A stretch of DNA of 64,000 nucleotides from Viscum album (GCA_963277665.1 OY728128.1:1861562988-1861626987); one strand, 5' to 3'. Shown: positions 12,283 through 24,775, numbered from the stretch's first letter. The notes: generated by a model not told the origin, from the letters alone. Numbers and translations: made by a program.

Positions 12283-13411
12283 TTTTTCACACCCAATGAT
12301 TTTGTGATTTTTTAATTAATTTAAACTTTTTTATATTTTTCATTTCACGCCACTATGAATATAACTTGTGTTATATGGAATAAATAAGTTATTATTTCCT
12401 TATATGAAACACAATGTGAACCATTCACTATAAGAAAAACATAGATTAGCTTGTGGTATAAGAAACATTATTTTTTATTATGTTACAAAAATGTCGATTT
12501 CCTTCGATAACTTTTACGACATGCAAGAACTAGTTTTACCAAACAATAATGAAATATAAATATTATTATTAAAATATTATAATATTTTTCACCTATCCAT
12601 TTTAATGTGGTTCATGAAAAACATTAAGTAAATTATTCAAATAAGGTTCACACATGTATGTAATTGAAATATTTCATGACCAATTAACTAGACAGGAAAA
12701 TAAAACCCTTTTAAAAATATATGAAATATTTTGCAAGAAAACTATATTTTTGAAATAAAATGTGTTTTACCATAATAAATTAATAAAAAAACTTTTAATA
12801 ATTTATTTTAATGAAATATTTACATTATATTTAATCATCTATTTAACATTCATCATATGTGGTTTTTATACTGAAGATAAAAATAAAACCAATTTTTTAA
12901 TTAAAATATGTATTGTCTAAAAGGAAAATTTCTCCCCTTTTAGTGGTGTGCATTTATTAAATATAATATTTGAAAATTTGAAAATTTAATTTTATAAAAT
13001 ATAATTTAAATTTTAAATAGGTACATCAAAATTTAATTTGTGTAATGTTTTGGTATTTTTCTAAGTAGTTATTTCTTTGAATAATAGTGAAAAACAATAA
13101 ATTTTAATAGGAAAATACCTTTACACCTAATTTATTTAAATATTTTTTTATATTTTAAATAGTTTTTAAATTATATTATGATATATTTAAAATATATTTA
13201 TACATTTTAGGTCATTTTAATAAATTTCACAATGAAATTGGATATAAAAACATTTCAAACCATTGAAAGTTTTCACAAAACAAACTCGATATTTTTTCTT
13301 GTCTTGGGGATTAATTTTAAATTAATTTTTTTCCACTTATGGGATTAAAATTGTGAAAAATTGATTCCATATTTAGAATAAGAATAATTTATAATTTATT
13401 GTTCGTGTGGA

Positions 13412-13822
13412 ATATCTACTACTCTAGAGGCCGAAATGATAAGCATTATTATGGTCATTGACATTGCTGGAAAAAGAGGATGGAACCATATTTGGTTGGA
13501 AAGTGATTCATCCATGATTATGAAAGAAATAATACAAGGTCAAGTTCACTTATCTCATAAGATGACAACTAGGTGGATAAACTTATTGGAAAGTCTGTAG
13601 CATCTGAAATACTTCATCACTCATACTTACTGGGAAGCTAACTATATTGTAGATGGTCTAGAAAATGAAGGGATCAATGTTGAAGAAAGTGTTTACTCAA
13701 TCATGCTACCTACTGACATTATGACTCTTAAAATACTTGATAATTATAAAATTCACTCTTTCAAACACATGCAAATTTTTCTCTTTTTTCTTAATACAAG
13801 GGCCCCAACACTCTTTTTTTAA
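13412..13822 (+). pseudogene. Captured RNase H-like (RVT_3 / plant LINE C-terminal type) fragment
   Basis: Frame 13415-13821 reads about 135 codons with a single internal stop (13598-13600). It starts STTLEAEM and continues GWNHIWLESDSSMIMKEI, later THTYWEANYIVDGLENEG. The Glu of LEAE, the Asp of LESDS and the Asp of VDGL occupy the last three catalytic positions of the RNase H fold; the N-terminal DGA block is missing. The WLESDS wording fits the RVT_3 domains at the C-terminus of plant L1-type LINEs rather than Ty3 pol. The 3' LTR lacks this segment, and an A-rich run follows at 13820-13829, so it probably arrived as a 5'-truncated LINE insertion after the element landed. It is far less eroded than any other coding remnant here. 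Confidence 0.8.
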
Positions 13823-14007
13823 AAAAAATGAACAAACTTGGAAAATAAGGTATAAAAATGACCCTTAAATTGTCTAAAAATTATTTAGTTGACATATTTC
13901 ACCAATGAAACCTCTAAAGATCTATAATTGTTGATTTATAAATCTTGGGAGTCTTGTAAAATTTTTGGAGCACAAAAATATTTTAAAGAATACCCAATGT
14001 GTCCTTT

Positions 14008-14024
14008 TCCCCATTTATAACATG
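14008..14024 (+). promoter_or_regulatory. TATA-like box of the Element 2 5' LTR
   Basis: TTTATAACATG follows the TTTTCCCC string near 14005. It aligns with the better preserved ACTTATAAAAGGCC of the 3' LTR at 20981. The position, about 1.35 kb into the LTR once the insertion is removed, and the conservation between copies suggest the LTR's RNA polymerase II start region. The box itself is degraded in this copy. Confidence 0.45.
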
Positions 14025-14359
14025 AATCCTATCATCCACAATTATTCACACTTATTAAGCCATTTGGATTATAAAAACCATGAACAATGAAGATAAAAAA
14101 TTCACATAAATAATTACATAAGTCTCAATTTGGTTATAAATAAAATAGTCTCATTCCTTTGGTGCAAGCCCAAAGGAATTACCAATAGAACTGGTAAGAT
14201 CCTAATAAACAGACATTCATTTTATTTTTTTCTTATCCTGCTAAATTATTCTCATTAAATGATTACATAGTAACAATATTATCACCAATATACTAATATT
14301 TTTATATTTTAAGGGTTATACCTATTCCAAAACATACTTCTATACAATGGGTAACAAAC

Positions 14360-14810
14360 GTATCGTTCATGTGTACAATGGAATAAAGCTCCGCAGAATG
14401 GCGTCATTGGTTCTATCCATTACAACCTATAAAGCTTGGAAATTAGGATGGAAGTAATATTTTTATATGAAATATATGATATTATTCCAATATTTTTGAT
14501 TATTTAATTATTATTTAAAACATAACATCTTATTTTTTATTTTGTTTAAGTACAAAAACTTTGTTTGAGGATGTGTGGACTACCACCTTCTCAAAGTGTT
14601 GTGATTCATTCACCCCTTACATGAAATATATTACGATGGATTTGGTAAACTCATATGATATATATGAAATATTAATTCTACTATAATATATATATATATA
14701 TACACAAATACATAAACATATTCCATTTAATTGCTTTCATCCAATACAGCAGGAAGCAAGAATCAACGTTAATGAGTACGTACGACCGACCGTCTCCATA
14801 AAGAGTGTAC
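14360..14810 (+). repeat. Triple-core module (Element 2 5' LTR)
   Basis: Cores are centred near 14388, 14582 and 14791, at steps of 194 and 209 bp. The second reads GTGTGGACTACCACCTTCTC and the third GAGTACGTACGACCGACCGT, the reverse complements of the cores seen at 4026 and 3840. The first (CTCCGCAGAATGG) is the most eroded. Orientation matches the plus-strand LTR, so all copies are consistent relative to their LTR. Confidence 0.65.
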
Positions 14811-16887
14811 TCCATTTCATATATATATATATTTTATATATTATTATACATAATTAAATTATAATGAATATATATGATACTTATATAATTTTTAAATTAT
14901 CTAAATAATTAAAACATGATATATGTTAGAGGATCAAGAATAACAAGTCACAACAAATATGAAAAATAAAACAAATTTTACCCAAAACGTGACCTTAACA
15001 TGGAATTTTTAATAAATGGGGAATATAACATCATAGTAAAATAATAATTGGTTTTATATGTAATAATATTTTTATTTTTATATTTATAATAATAAAATAA
15101 TTTTTATACATGATGTTGGAATGTGTATTACGAATGTCAAGGCATATGGTAAGGGTTTCTCATGTCACTTTTATTTCTACGATATATATGCTATATTCTC
15201 TACTTATTCTGGTTGTATTATTTATATAATAAAATATGACATGTTATATCATGTATTTAATTTATTTAATTATATTTGATTTTTTAATTTATTATTATTC
15301 TTTAACGAATCTCACGACTTAAAAGTTACTCAAGTAGTTATGGGATTCCTAGCCTCTCGTTTATTTTTTTTGAGACTTATGATTTACTCACTACTTGTTT
15401 ATTTATTTTGGTGTATATAATTCCCAAGAATTAATTAGAATAATATTTTAATGAAATATATGGGTATTTACAAATACATTTTATTATCTCTCTTTTATGT
15501 GGTTTTATAGTTAAAATATTACTAAACCAGTATGAAATTTTGTATCAATTTTCCCTCTTTGAGACAGATGTTTTGTTATACACCTATATTATTATATGAG
15601 GTGTATATAATTACATTTTAAGTGTAATGTAATAAATATTATTCCTTTAATTATATTTAATGATTCATTAAATTATTTTCTTTTATGGGGGTTAAGATTC
15701 AATGTTTCTAAGGTAGTTAACCTTTATTACTTTAATCTCATCATTTTTTAGGATATTGTAAAATTATGGTTCCATTAATGAAATAATATGACCCATATCT
15801 TAATAATTCTCTATAATTATCTTATCATCATTTTATAAAAGCTATATCCACGTATTGGTACCATTTTTTCGACTCCTTTGTACTTTAGATAATTAAGAAA
15901 ATTATTTTAAGAAAATATAACATTATTTCTCTCCATGGTTGGAAATTTTTTTATTAAAAAACCATGATTTCTAAAACAAATATAAAAATTATTAAATTAT
16001 ATTTTAAGAAAAAATTCCAGGAAAATTATCTCAAAAATATCTGTTTTTGAAAATTGTATAAAATGGATTTTTAAAGATATATTAAAAGTTTTTAGCGTAA
16101 TTTTTAAATAAAAATATTTTCAAAATGTTTTGTTATTTAAAAGGAGTTTTCAAATCAAATAAGATATTTTAATCAAAAATTGTTTTAAAGGATTTATAAA
16201 TATTATTTTAATAATTTCTAAAGAAGTTTTTTGAATAGGTTATTTAATATGTTTTAAGACTTTTAAAGTAATTTTCATAGAAATATAATTTTCCATAAGA
16301 AAATCTGTAAGCTTTATTTAAAAATACTTCTCAAGATAAGATAAAATAATATAATATAGTTCATTATTTACTATGTATTTTATCTAGGAAACTCTTATAA
16401 TTCTTTATCTTAATGGTTTATGTTTAAGATATAATGTTTTCTATGATATCTGTTTCTCTTCCACATGTTATACCATGAAAAATGCTTATAAAACATGCTA
16501 CCGTTTCCACATTATTATATGAGGAATTGATTATTAATCCTATATATTTTCCATATTTTATGATATAATTAAATTTTTTATGATACCAATTTCATTAAAT
16601 GGGTAATGATATTATGGTTATGAAACCCATCTCTTTTTTTGGGTCATGGTATGATCAATGATTATTATCTTTTGGAACATGTATGTGTGATTACATTATG
16701 TGATTTCTGAGAAATATATATATCTCTAATGAATTGGGAAAATATTTTTATCTAGTTAGATAATTAAGGTAAAGAGTTGATTGATAATGACACACTATGG
16801 AAAGTAGGTGTAAAATAATCCACTATGGAGAAGGGCATGCCACTGTTGATTGTGGTGTGTCCCGCCCTAAAGGTATAACCGCCTATG

Positions 16888-17220
16888 AATGAACTTGATT
16901 ACATGTTCATAATGTTATGAGTTAAACTTATTACATGTTCATAATGTTATCAGTGAACCTCATTACACGTTAATAATGTTATTATTAGACCTGGTTTCAT
17001 GTCCATATATTTATTCTTGGACATGAATACATGTTCATAATGTTATGAGTGAGCCTTATTATGTGTTCACAATGTTAAGCCTAAACCTAATTAGAACTTC
17101 ATAATTTATGAATGGACTTGTTTTAATATCTATATGTCCATTCATGGACCCAATAACATGTTCCAAATGTTATGAGAAAACTATATTACATTTTCACAAT
17201 GTTCTATGTGGATCAGGATT
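16888..17220. repeat. 32-bp tandem repeat with a 128-bp higher-order period (5' LTR)
   Basis: Units built on ACATGTTCATAATGTTATGA start at 16901, 16933, 16965, 16997, 17029, 17061, 17093, 17125, about 17157 and 17188. The step is 32 bp with almost no slippage. Every fourth unit (16997 and 17125) is a distinct variant of the type CATGTCCATATATTTATTC, giving a 4-unit, 128-bp period. The 3' LTR carries the same array in the same place (23840-24165). Confidence 0.8.
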
Positions 17221-17786
17221 CATGTAAATAAGTTTATGCAAGTACATGAAATATTATTATTAACATAATGAGTGATACATTTTATATTTATACAAGTTCA
17301 CACTATTATAAGATGATACATATTCTATAATTATATTAAATATGACTATTTTTCTCTAACATGGATTATTATTTTTAATTTCATTATGATTCGTGTCATA
17401 TGAACCACCAATCGTTATTCAATGACCCATAATTTCAATCATTGATATGTAGGATTTTATCTTAAAATGTAATTAAAATATTTTAATACCCTTATTTCCA
17501 TATTATTGTTATGGTTATTCTTTATTTTTACCCTTAATAAGAAAATTATTTCACCCTTTCTTATGTTTCATTTTCTATTATTTTGAATAATGGTTTTATG
17601 TAGGAGAACAAAGTGGGGGATATTGATGGTAGATGATGTAGATCATTCACCGAATTAGAATAATGTGTTCCCATTTTACAAATACAAAAAACTATTATAT
17701 TCCATAGACATGTGGTTTTTTAATGTGATTAATATTAACCTAAAATGATATAATTTCAATTAATTTTATGCTCGGGTCACTGTAGT

Positions 17787-17798
17787 TGGAATTAGAGG
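17787..17798 (+). other. Primer-binding site of Element 2 (degenerate initiator-Met tRNA type)
   Basis: TGGAATTAGAGG begins two bases after the LTR end at 17784. It matches the plant initiator-Met PBS TGGTATCAGAGC at 9 of 12 positions. The match and its placement fix the element's orientation and its 5' LTR end. Confidence 0.7.
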
Positions 17799-19639
17799 AA
17801 AGGTCGAGTTATCCTCAGGAAAATACAACGGAAAATCATTAATGATATCCCTAGGTTTATTTATATGGATATGTCGAGGGAAGACTCTAAGAAAAAGAGT
17901 AAGGTGTAATAGGATTATAATTATGTGTCATTATTTAGTCATTTTATAAGTAATTTTACAAGATTATGTGGCTTTCTTCTCTAATAAATTATTCTCACAA
18001 TATTCTTTCAGGTTTTAGAGAATTCTATGAACCTGAAGGAATTGGAATAACATTGAATGTATCAAAAGTTTATATATTATAAAAAATAATGTGCTAAGTT
18101 TAAATCTCATATAGAGAATCAGGAAGGTGGTACAAGTGTTGGTTAAAATTCTGTAGATAACGAGAAAAAAATAACATGTGAAAGATATGGGATGTTCTAA
18201 TAGTATTTTATTTACTAATATTAAGATTCTTGATTAGATCTATATTGAGGAACATTAAGGTATTATTAAAATTTCATATTATAGGAAAGGGGTATAATGA
18301 AATAAGATTCTAAATCATGATTAATGGTTTAAGAATATAGTTGGATGACTGAAGTGTATATGTGTTGAAATTTAGATATTATTTAATATGAAATATGAAA
18401 TATATATTTACTTTTAGAATATGTTTTTCAGTAATGATTGAAAAAGATATGTTTAATAGTAATGACTACGTAGAAAATTAATTTATGGGAAATGTGATAT
18501 TTTGGTGAAGGCTAAGTAACCCTTTATGTGTTCAAGATATTGGGATTTTTTTATCATGGATAAATAGATGATTGATTAGGATAAAGTTAGTTTGATAATA
18601 TAGATAATCATAGAGCTGGTAAAGGTTTTGTTGTTAGATTGGTTTTTGCTATTATATATAGATCTTACACCTTTTTATATTTGAGGAATATATCTAATAA
18701 ACTTTGGAATAAGGAAACATGAATGGTTTCAATAAGGATATATGGTATTTCACATTTTTACCATGTTTTATGAGAATAAAAATATGAAGGTATTCACATC
18801 TTTGGTATGTGAAAAATAATATCTACTTTATGATATACTAGAGATCAATTTTAATTTGTTTTGGATAAATTTTCTGTCCTTAATTGTAATGGTTTGGACT
18901 TTTTTATTTTAAAATGGTTAAAAGGTTAACAATTTAAGGAATGTTTTATGATGATCATCATATAAGGTTTTATAGATTAATGTAGTGTCTCACCATATGG
19001 GGATTTATTCATACTCGATACAATTTTTTATTTTTATCTATAATGATAACTAAACATAGATCAAATTAATTATCATTCTACTTATATATCTTATGAACCT
19101 TTATTGTTTCAAGAATAGAATAATCATCTTCATTTCTTGGTGTAAGAGATTAATTGGAAATCAAGAATGGAAAAACCAAAGGTTGAGACTATTTATATTA
19201 AAAGGAATGAAATTATTTGAGAACATTTCCTTATATTCTTAGATTGTAAAATAATTCCACAATTTATGGAAAATGATATTGAAAAATATTTATCATAATA
19301 CCTTCGTTTCTGCTAAACAAATGGCCTTATAAATAATCCTAGATTTTTGGTTTTTATGCCCTTAACTTTCCATTGATCATTGAATTTCTTCTGATCAATG
19401 GATTTAATAATTTTCTATAATTATTTATGCATTTATTCCATGTATAATCTTTCCATTCAACCTACGTTATCCAATGTTGAATCCTAATTACAAGTTACAT
19501 GGGATAAAAGTTATTTTCCCGACAATAAATTATAACAGTAAGTTTTAATATTTATTTTTAAAATGTTCTTATCTAGGAAAGGGACGTTAATTTATTAGAC
19601 ATTTTATATCCCAGATTAATTTATAAGAATAAATTCATT

Positions 19640-19653
19640 TTAAGGGGGATGAA
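19640..19653 (+). other. Polypurine tract of Element 2
   Basis: TTAAGGGGGATGA lies directly before the LTR start TGTAAAAGCC at 19654. This is the standard position and composition of the plus-strand primer of LTR retrotransposons. Confidence 0.75.
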
Positions 19654-20975
19654 TGTAAAAGCCTATGATTTTGTGATTTTTTAATTAATTTAATGTTTTT
19701 GATATTTTTGAGTTAATTATTCACTAAATATATCTTGTGTTTTATGAAATAACCTAGATATTATTACCTTGTGACATAATAGAAAAACAATTGGCCTGTG
19801 TTTCACACAATATTGAGTTCCTTTGATAACTTTTTTGACACACATGACCTAGTTTTATAAAACCAAAATATACCATTAATATTATTATTGAAATATTGTA
19901 ATAGTTTTCACATATTTGTTGGAATAGTAGTTTTGAAAAAGTTTAATTAAATTATTAAAATATGGTTTAAACACGCATATGAGAAGAATTATTTGGTGAC
20001 CAATTAATTGTAAATGAAAATAATAACCTTGTGAAGATATAAAAGATCTTTTTGTAAAATACTAAATTGATGAAATAATTTGCGTTTTCCCTCAATAAAA
20101 TAATTAATCCACTTTTTATTAATGATTTTAAGGAAATAAATATATTATATATACATAACTATTTAAAATTAATCTTATGAGTTTTATATATAAGAGGTAA
20201 TAATAAAAAAAATTACACTTAAAGAAATATATTCTTATAAAAGTAATTTTTACCTCTTTTAATGGGGCACCTAATTTAAATATAATATTTGTAAATGTTA
20301 TAAATTTTATTTGAAAAAATCAAAATCATTTTTAAAATGGAATATAAGCATTTATAATGGGGATTTTTTTATCATTTTCCCTGTATGTTTAACTTTTTGA
20401 GGACTAATGAAAAATAATGAATTTTAATTGAAAACTCATTTTTATCAAATTTAATTAGACAATTAGTTATATTATAAATTTGTTTTTAAAGTATATTTAT
20501 ATTAATTACACATATATTAAAATAATTTTGTATATGAGAATTAATTTTAAATTGAAAATTGATATAAAAGCATTTCAATATGTTTATTATTTTCACTTTG
20601 AATACATGTTATATCATCTAGTGAACATGATTAATTATAAATTAATTTATTCTAATTATTGGATTAGAATTTAGAAAAATTGGTTAAAATTTTTAATTAT
20701 ATTAATTTATAATTATTTCAACTTTTTTACTAAAATTATTAGTGAAATCAATTAATATTAATTAGGGTGATTAATAGATAAAATGAGCTTCATTAATGAC
20801 TAAACAAGGAAAATAAGGTATAAAAATAACCATAAGCTTATCCAAAAATTATTGGATTTATATATTTATACCATAAAACCATTATGTATCAATATTTATT
20901 AATTTTTAACCTATGAGTTACAAGTAAAACATGATGAGAAGTAAAATATTTTCGAGAATACCCAACATTTTCTTT

Positions 20976-20996
20976 TCCCCACTTATAAAAGGCCTC
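20976..20996 (+). promoter_or_regulatory. TATA box candidate, Element 2 3' LTR
   Basis: The TATA core TTATAAAAGG at 20983-20992 lies in a pyrimidine-rich context (TTTTCCCC before, CTCATCTCCTC after). Related boxes occur at equivalent LTR positions at 14015, 50680 and 53735, and on the minus strand at 46047-46058. This is the best preserved of them. Confidence 0.6.
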
Positions 20997-21329
20997 ATCT
21001 CCTCTTGACTTCTATACACATATCAATACCTCTGGCTCATAAAATCCCTTCCCAAATTATCTCATAAAATGGTACTCTTAATAGAAAATATTTAATTTTG
21101 GTAGAAAGGAAAAAAAGTTAGTCCCTTACTGCAAACAAAAAAAATTACCCAAGGAAGAGGAGACATCCTTTAATAAGAACTTTCATTTTATTTATTTTTT
21201 CACACTCTCATTTATTATTATTTAATGATTTTCTAATAAAATATATTTCGTCAATATACTGAGTTTTTTAATTTATCATATTTTACCTAAACCAAAACAC
21301 ACTTCCATAAAATTTTTAATGAACTTATT

Positions 21330-21765
21330 ATTCATATGTATAACATACTACCACCTTGTGAGATGATGTTGTTCGTTTGTCCTTTACCACTATCACAGTT
21401 GTGAATTATGATGGAAATAATTTTTTCAAATAATATATATTATATTTATGATTTATTTATTCTTATTTAATTATTATATAACACATACCATTATGATTTC
21501 TATTTTATATAAATATAATAACTTCATTTGTGGAGGTATGGACAACTGCCATCTCAAAGCCATGTAATTCATTCACACATTATAAGGAATATATAGAATA
21601 TGTGTTTAGTGAAAATATACAATATATAGAACATACTAATTATATATTATTTTTAATATATTTATATATATTAACATATTTCATTTTATTTTTTTTTACA
21701 ATATGACAAAAAAGGGAAATATCATTCATATATATGTACGACCTACCATCTCCGTAAATAGTGTA
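21330..21765 (+). repeat. Triple-core module (Element 2 3' LTR)
   Basis: Cores are centred near 21349 (ACTACCACCTTGTGA), 21544 (GGACAACTGCCATCTC) and 21744 (GTACGACCTACCATCTCCG), at steps of 195 and 200 bp. Order, spacing and orientation match the 5' LTR copy. Confidence 0.65.
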
Positions 21766-23839
21766 CTCTATATCATATTTATATATTTTATAGATTATTA
21801 TAAATTTTTATATATGAAATATATATGGTTTTTATATATGTTTCTAAATTATTTACATTGTTATTTATTACTTAAGTAAGAGTAACAAGAATATGATATT
21901 AAAACATCTACAAAAAACAAAGCAGATATTACCCAAAATGTAACATTTCTAAGGAATTGTTAATAAGCAGTCCATAAAAAGTCATAACACAATTAGTAAT
22001 GGTAGGATATATAAGAATATTTTTATATATTTTATTTATAATAAATATATATTTATTATATATGAGGTTTTAAATTTTATAATGAATATGAAGACTTAAA
22101 GGTTTTGTCCTCTGAATTTTATTTACATGAGATATGTACTATATTCACCACTTATTCTTATTATGTGGTGTATATAAAATCCAATGACATTTTATATCTT
22201 AAATTTAATTTATTTTGTTATATTTAAATTTTCAATTAATTTCAAACTTTTATAGATCTCACGATTCAAAGTTACTCATGTTGTAAGGGGATTTATAGTA
22301 TCACTTTTATTTATGAATGTATAATGCCCTATTCATTACTTTTTTATTTTATGTGGCATATATACTTACAATGAATTAATTATATGATTATTATGATGAA
22401 AATTATGTCTATTTATATATTAATTTTATTATATCTGTTTCATGGGAGTTAACGATTCAAAAGTTACCAAATTGGTAAGGAAAGTTTCCCAATTTTCTTT
22501 CTTTCTCACACAAGTTTTTCATGCACCTATATTCTTGTATGAGGTGTTTATAATACTATTTTAAATGTTCTATAATATATATAAATCTATTTATGAGATT
22601 TTATAATTCATTTAATTTTATTATTTAATGGGGATTAGGATTCAATGTTTCCCATGTTGTGATAGTTTATTTCTACAATCTCATTGTTTATCATAATTTT
22701 CTATGATTATGCTCCCATTGATGAAATCATATGAATAATTTCTTAATAATTGTTACTTATATTATTCCCCTCTAGTTATACATTCTATATACATTTAATT
22801 GTACTATTATATCACTCTTTCATACTTAATAGAATTAAGAAATCGTTTTTAATAAAACATGACCTTATTTCTCCCTACGGTAGAAAATATGTGTTATTCA
22901 AATACTATGTTTTCTGAAAATGCTTTAAGAATTTTTTTAGTTATATTATAAGATAATTTGAAAGGAATTTGATTTCAAAAATATTTTATGTTTAAAAATG
23001 TGTTTAAAATTGGTTACAAAATCTCTTATATAAGATTTCAAGGATATTTAAAAAAAGGTTTTCAAAATGATTTGTGATTTAAAAAGTGTTTTTCAAATTA
23101 GAACTGTTATTTTCCTCAAGAAATATTCTTAAATATTTTTAAATGTTAATTTTATATGATTCCAATGCGTTTTTAAAACAAGAGTATTTTGAAGATGTTT
23201 TATGTATTGAAAATTTATTCTCAGAGAAAGTTTATTTTTCATAAGAAATGATCCAAGTTAGCATTAAAAATCATTCTATAGATAAGATGATAGACTTTGA
23301 TATATATTATAATTTATATTAGATATGATCTTGTCCACCATTCTAATTTTTTGTTTGAATGGCTTATGTATAAAATTTCATGTTGTTTATGAAACCCGTT
23401 TCTCTTCTAGAAGTTATACCGTGACAATTGATTATGAAATTTGTTTCCTTTCATGTACTATTCTAGGATGAAATGAATATGTAACCTATATATTTTCCCT
23501 ATGATATTATATGATGATATTTTTATGATAACAATTTTATTTCACGTGTTACTATGTGATGTTTATGAAACCCTTATATTTTTATATGTCATGATATGAT
23601 GAATGTTTATTATCTTGTGGAACACGTTTGCATGATTTCATTATCTGATGGGATGAAAATATAACTTCCTCCAAATCAATGGGTAAACATTTATATCACA
23701 TGAGAAATTGATAGGAATAAGTCTATGGGATTTATCCAATATGGTATGAAGGTGTAACCTGCTTGAGTATGAAGAAAGGGATGCCACTGGGGATGGTGGT
23801 GTGCCTTACCTTGGAGGTATTTCAGCCTATTTGTGAACC

Positions 23840-24165
23840 TGAATACATGATCTCAATTTTATGAGTGGTCATTAATATGTGTTCCAAATGTAATACATGA
23901 ACCCTATTACATGATCATAATTTTATGCATGGATCAAATTTGATTTTTATATGTTTATACATGGACTTGATTACATGTTCATAATGTTATAAGTGACCCT
24001 TTCTGCATGTTAATAATGTTACATTTGAACTTTATTACATGTTCATAATTTTATTCATGGATCATGTTTCTTTCCCATGTGTTTATGTGGAGACATGATT
24101 ACTTTTTGACAATGTTATAAGTGAACCTTATTATGTTTTCACAATGTTATTTGCAGAATTGGATT
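23840..24165. repeat. 32-bp tandem repeat with a 128-bp higher-order period (3' LTR)
   Basis: Units start at 23845, about 23877, 23909, 23941, 23973, 24005, 24037, 24069, 24101 and 24133, an exact 32-bp register. The divergent unit type recurs at 23941 and 24069, again 128 bp apart, as in the 5' LTR. The array therefore predates the insertion of Element 2. Confidence 0.8.
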
Positions 24166-24763
24166 TATGTCCAGAATTTTGTGTGAGGAATTGGGTTCAA
24201 GACCTCCAAATAACGAGTTTACCTATTTCTATATACAGATGTTCACATTTTTATAAGCTGATTTTTATTTCATAATTATTTGTATTATGATTATCATTTA
24301 CCTTATTTGTTATTCTATTTGTTTTTTTATGATTCGTGTCTTATGAAATTCCAATTATTATGCCATGACTAATGATTAAGATCTTTTATATAGAGGATAT
24401 GATATTCAAATGTCATGGTCATGTTTTCATACCCTTATACCCATATTATTCATACACATAACCATTATTTTTACCCTTACTGAGAATATGATCGCACACT
24501 TTCTTATGTTTCCTTTCCCCATGTTCTAAAGAAAGGTTTTGAGTAGGAATACTTATGGGAAATATCTTTATAAGAGATTATGTATATCTTTTACCAAATT
24601 AGAAGAATGTGTTCTCAGTTTCCAAAGACACTAATCTGTTATGGTCCTTGAGGATTTAATTTTTCAGTGTTCATAATTTTCAACTAAAATGATTTAATAT
24701 CCATGTATATTAAACATATGTTTATATAATGTTTTTTGGATGAAATTTGTGGGTCATTACAAA

Positions 24764-24775
24764 TGGTACCATTGT
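24764..24775 (+). other. Second PBS-like site, directly after the Element 2 3' LTR
   Basis: TGGTACCATTGT starts two bases after the LTR end, the same two-base gap as at 17785-17786. It matches TGGTATCAGAGC at 8 of 12 positions, including the first five. An LTR preceded by a PPT and followed by a PBS is expected when elements share an LTR, for example after unequal recombination. Chance is not excluded. Confidence 0.45.

Larger units (their letters stand above)
12285..17784 (+). repeat. 5' LTR of Element 2 (family K)
   Basis: It aligns with the 3' LTR from the start (both have ATGATTTTGTGATTTTTTAA at about 12295 and 19667) to the end (GGGTCACTGTA, 17774-17784). The first ten bases are decayed, so the start is approximate. 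In order it holds the inserted RNase H fragment (13412-13822), a TATA-like box near 14015, the triple-core module (14360-14810) and the 32-bp tandem repeat (16888-17220). Without the insertion its length would be about 5.1 kb, the same as the 3' LTR. Confidence 0.75.
17785..19653 (+). other. Non-coding interior of Element 2
   Basis: The 1.87 kb between PBS and 3' LTR has stops in all frames and no gag, protease, RT or integrase motif that I could read on either strand. It is AT-rich, like its surroundings. The interior of an autonomous Ty3/gypsy element is normally about 4.5-6 kb, so this one is far short. Either the coding part was deleted or the element never had one. Confidence 0.6.
12285..24761 (+). 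mobile_element. Element 2: LTR retrotransposon with giant LTRs and a tiny non-coding interior
   Basis: Direct repeats at 12285-17784 and 19654-24761 correspond along their whole length, and they differ mainly by an insertion of about 350-400 bp at 13400-13820. Between them lie a degenerate PBS, 1.87 kb of interior and a clear PPT. The LTRs begin TGTAAAAGCC (3' copy) and end GGGTCATTACA (3' copy) or GGGTCACTGTA (5' copy). No gag or pol motif is readable in the interior, so the element looks non-autonomous, in the style of large retrotransposon derivatives. No target-site duplication is evident. The LTR belongs to the same family (K) as Element 1, which does carry pol and could have been a relative of its helper; that link is inference. 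Confidence 0.75.
19654..24761 (+). repeat. 3' LTR of Element 2 (family K)
   Basis: It begins TGTAAAAGCC right after the PPT and ends GGGTCATTACA at 24751-24761, a length of 5108 bp. In order it holds the TATA-like box (20981), the triple-core module (21330-21765) and the 32-bp array (23840-24165). It lacks the RNase H insertion of the 5' copy. Directly after it is a second PBS-like string (24764-24775), so it may also have served as the 5' LTR of another element. The open frame at 20480-20674 has no recognisable domain. Confidence 0.78.

Noticed and set aside
16888..17220. CRISPR-like array suggested by 32-bp periodicity
   Set aside because: There are no unique spacers between units: the whole 32 bp is repeated and drifts, which is a minisatellite. 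The context is a plant retroelement.
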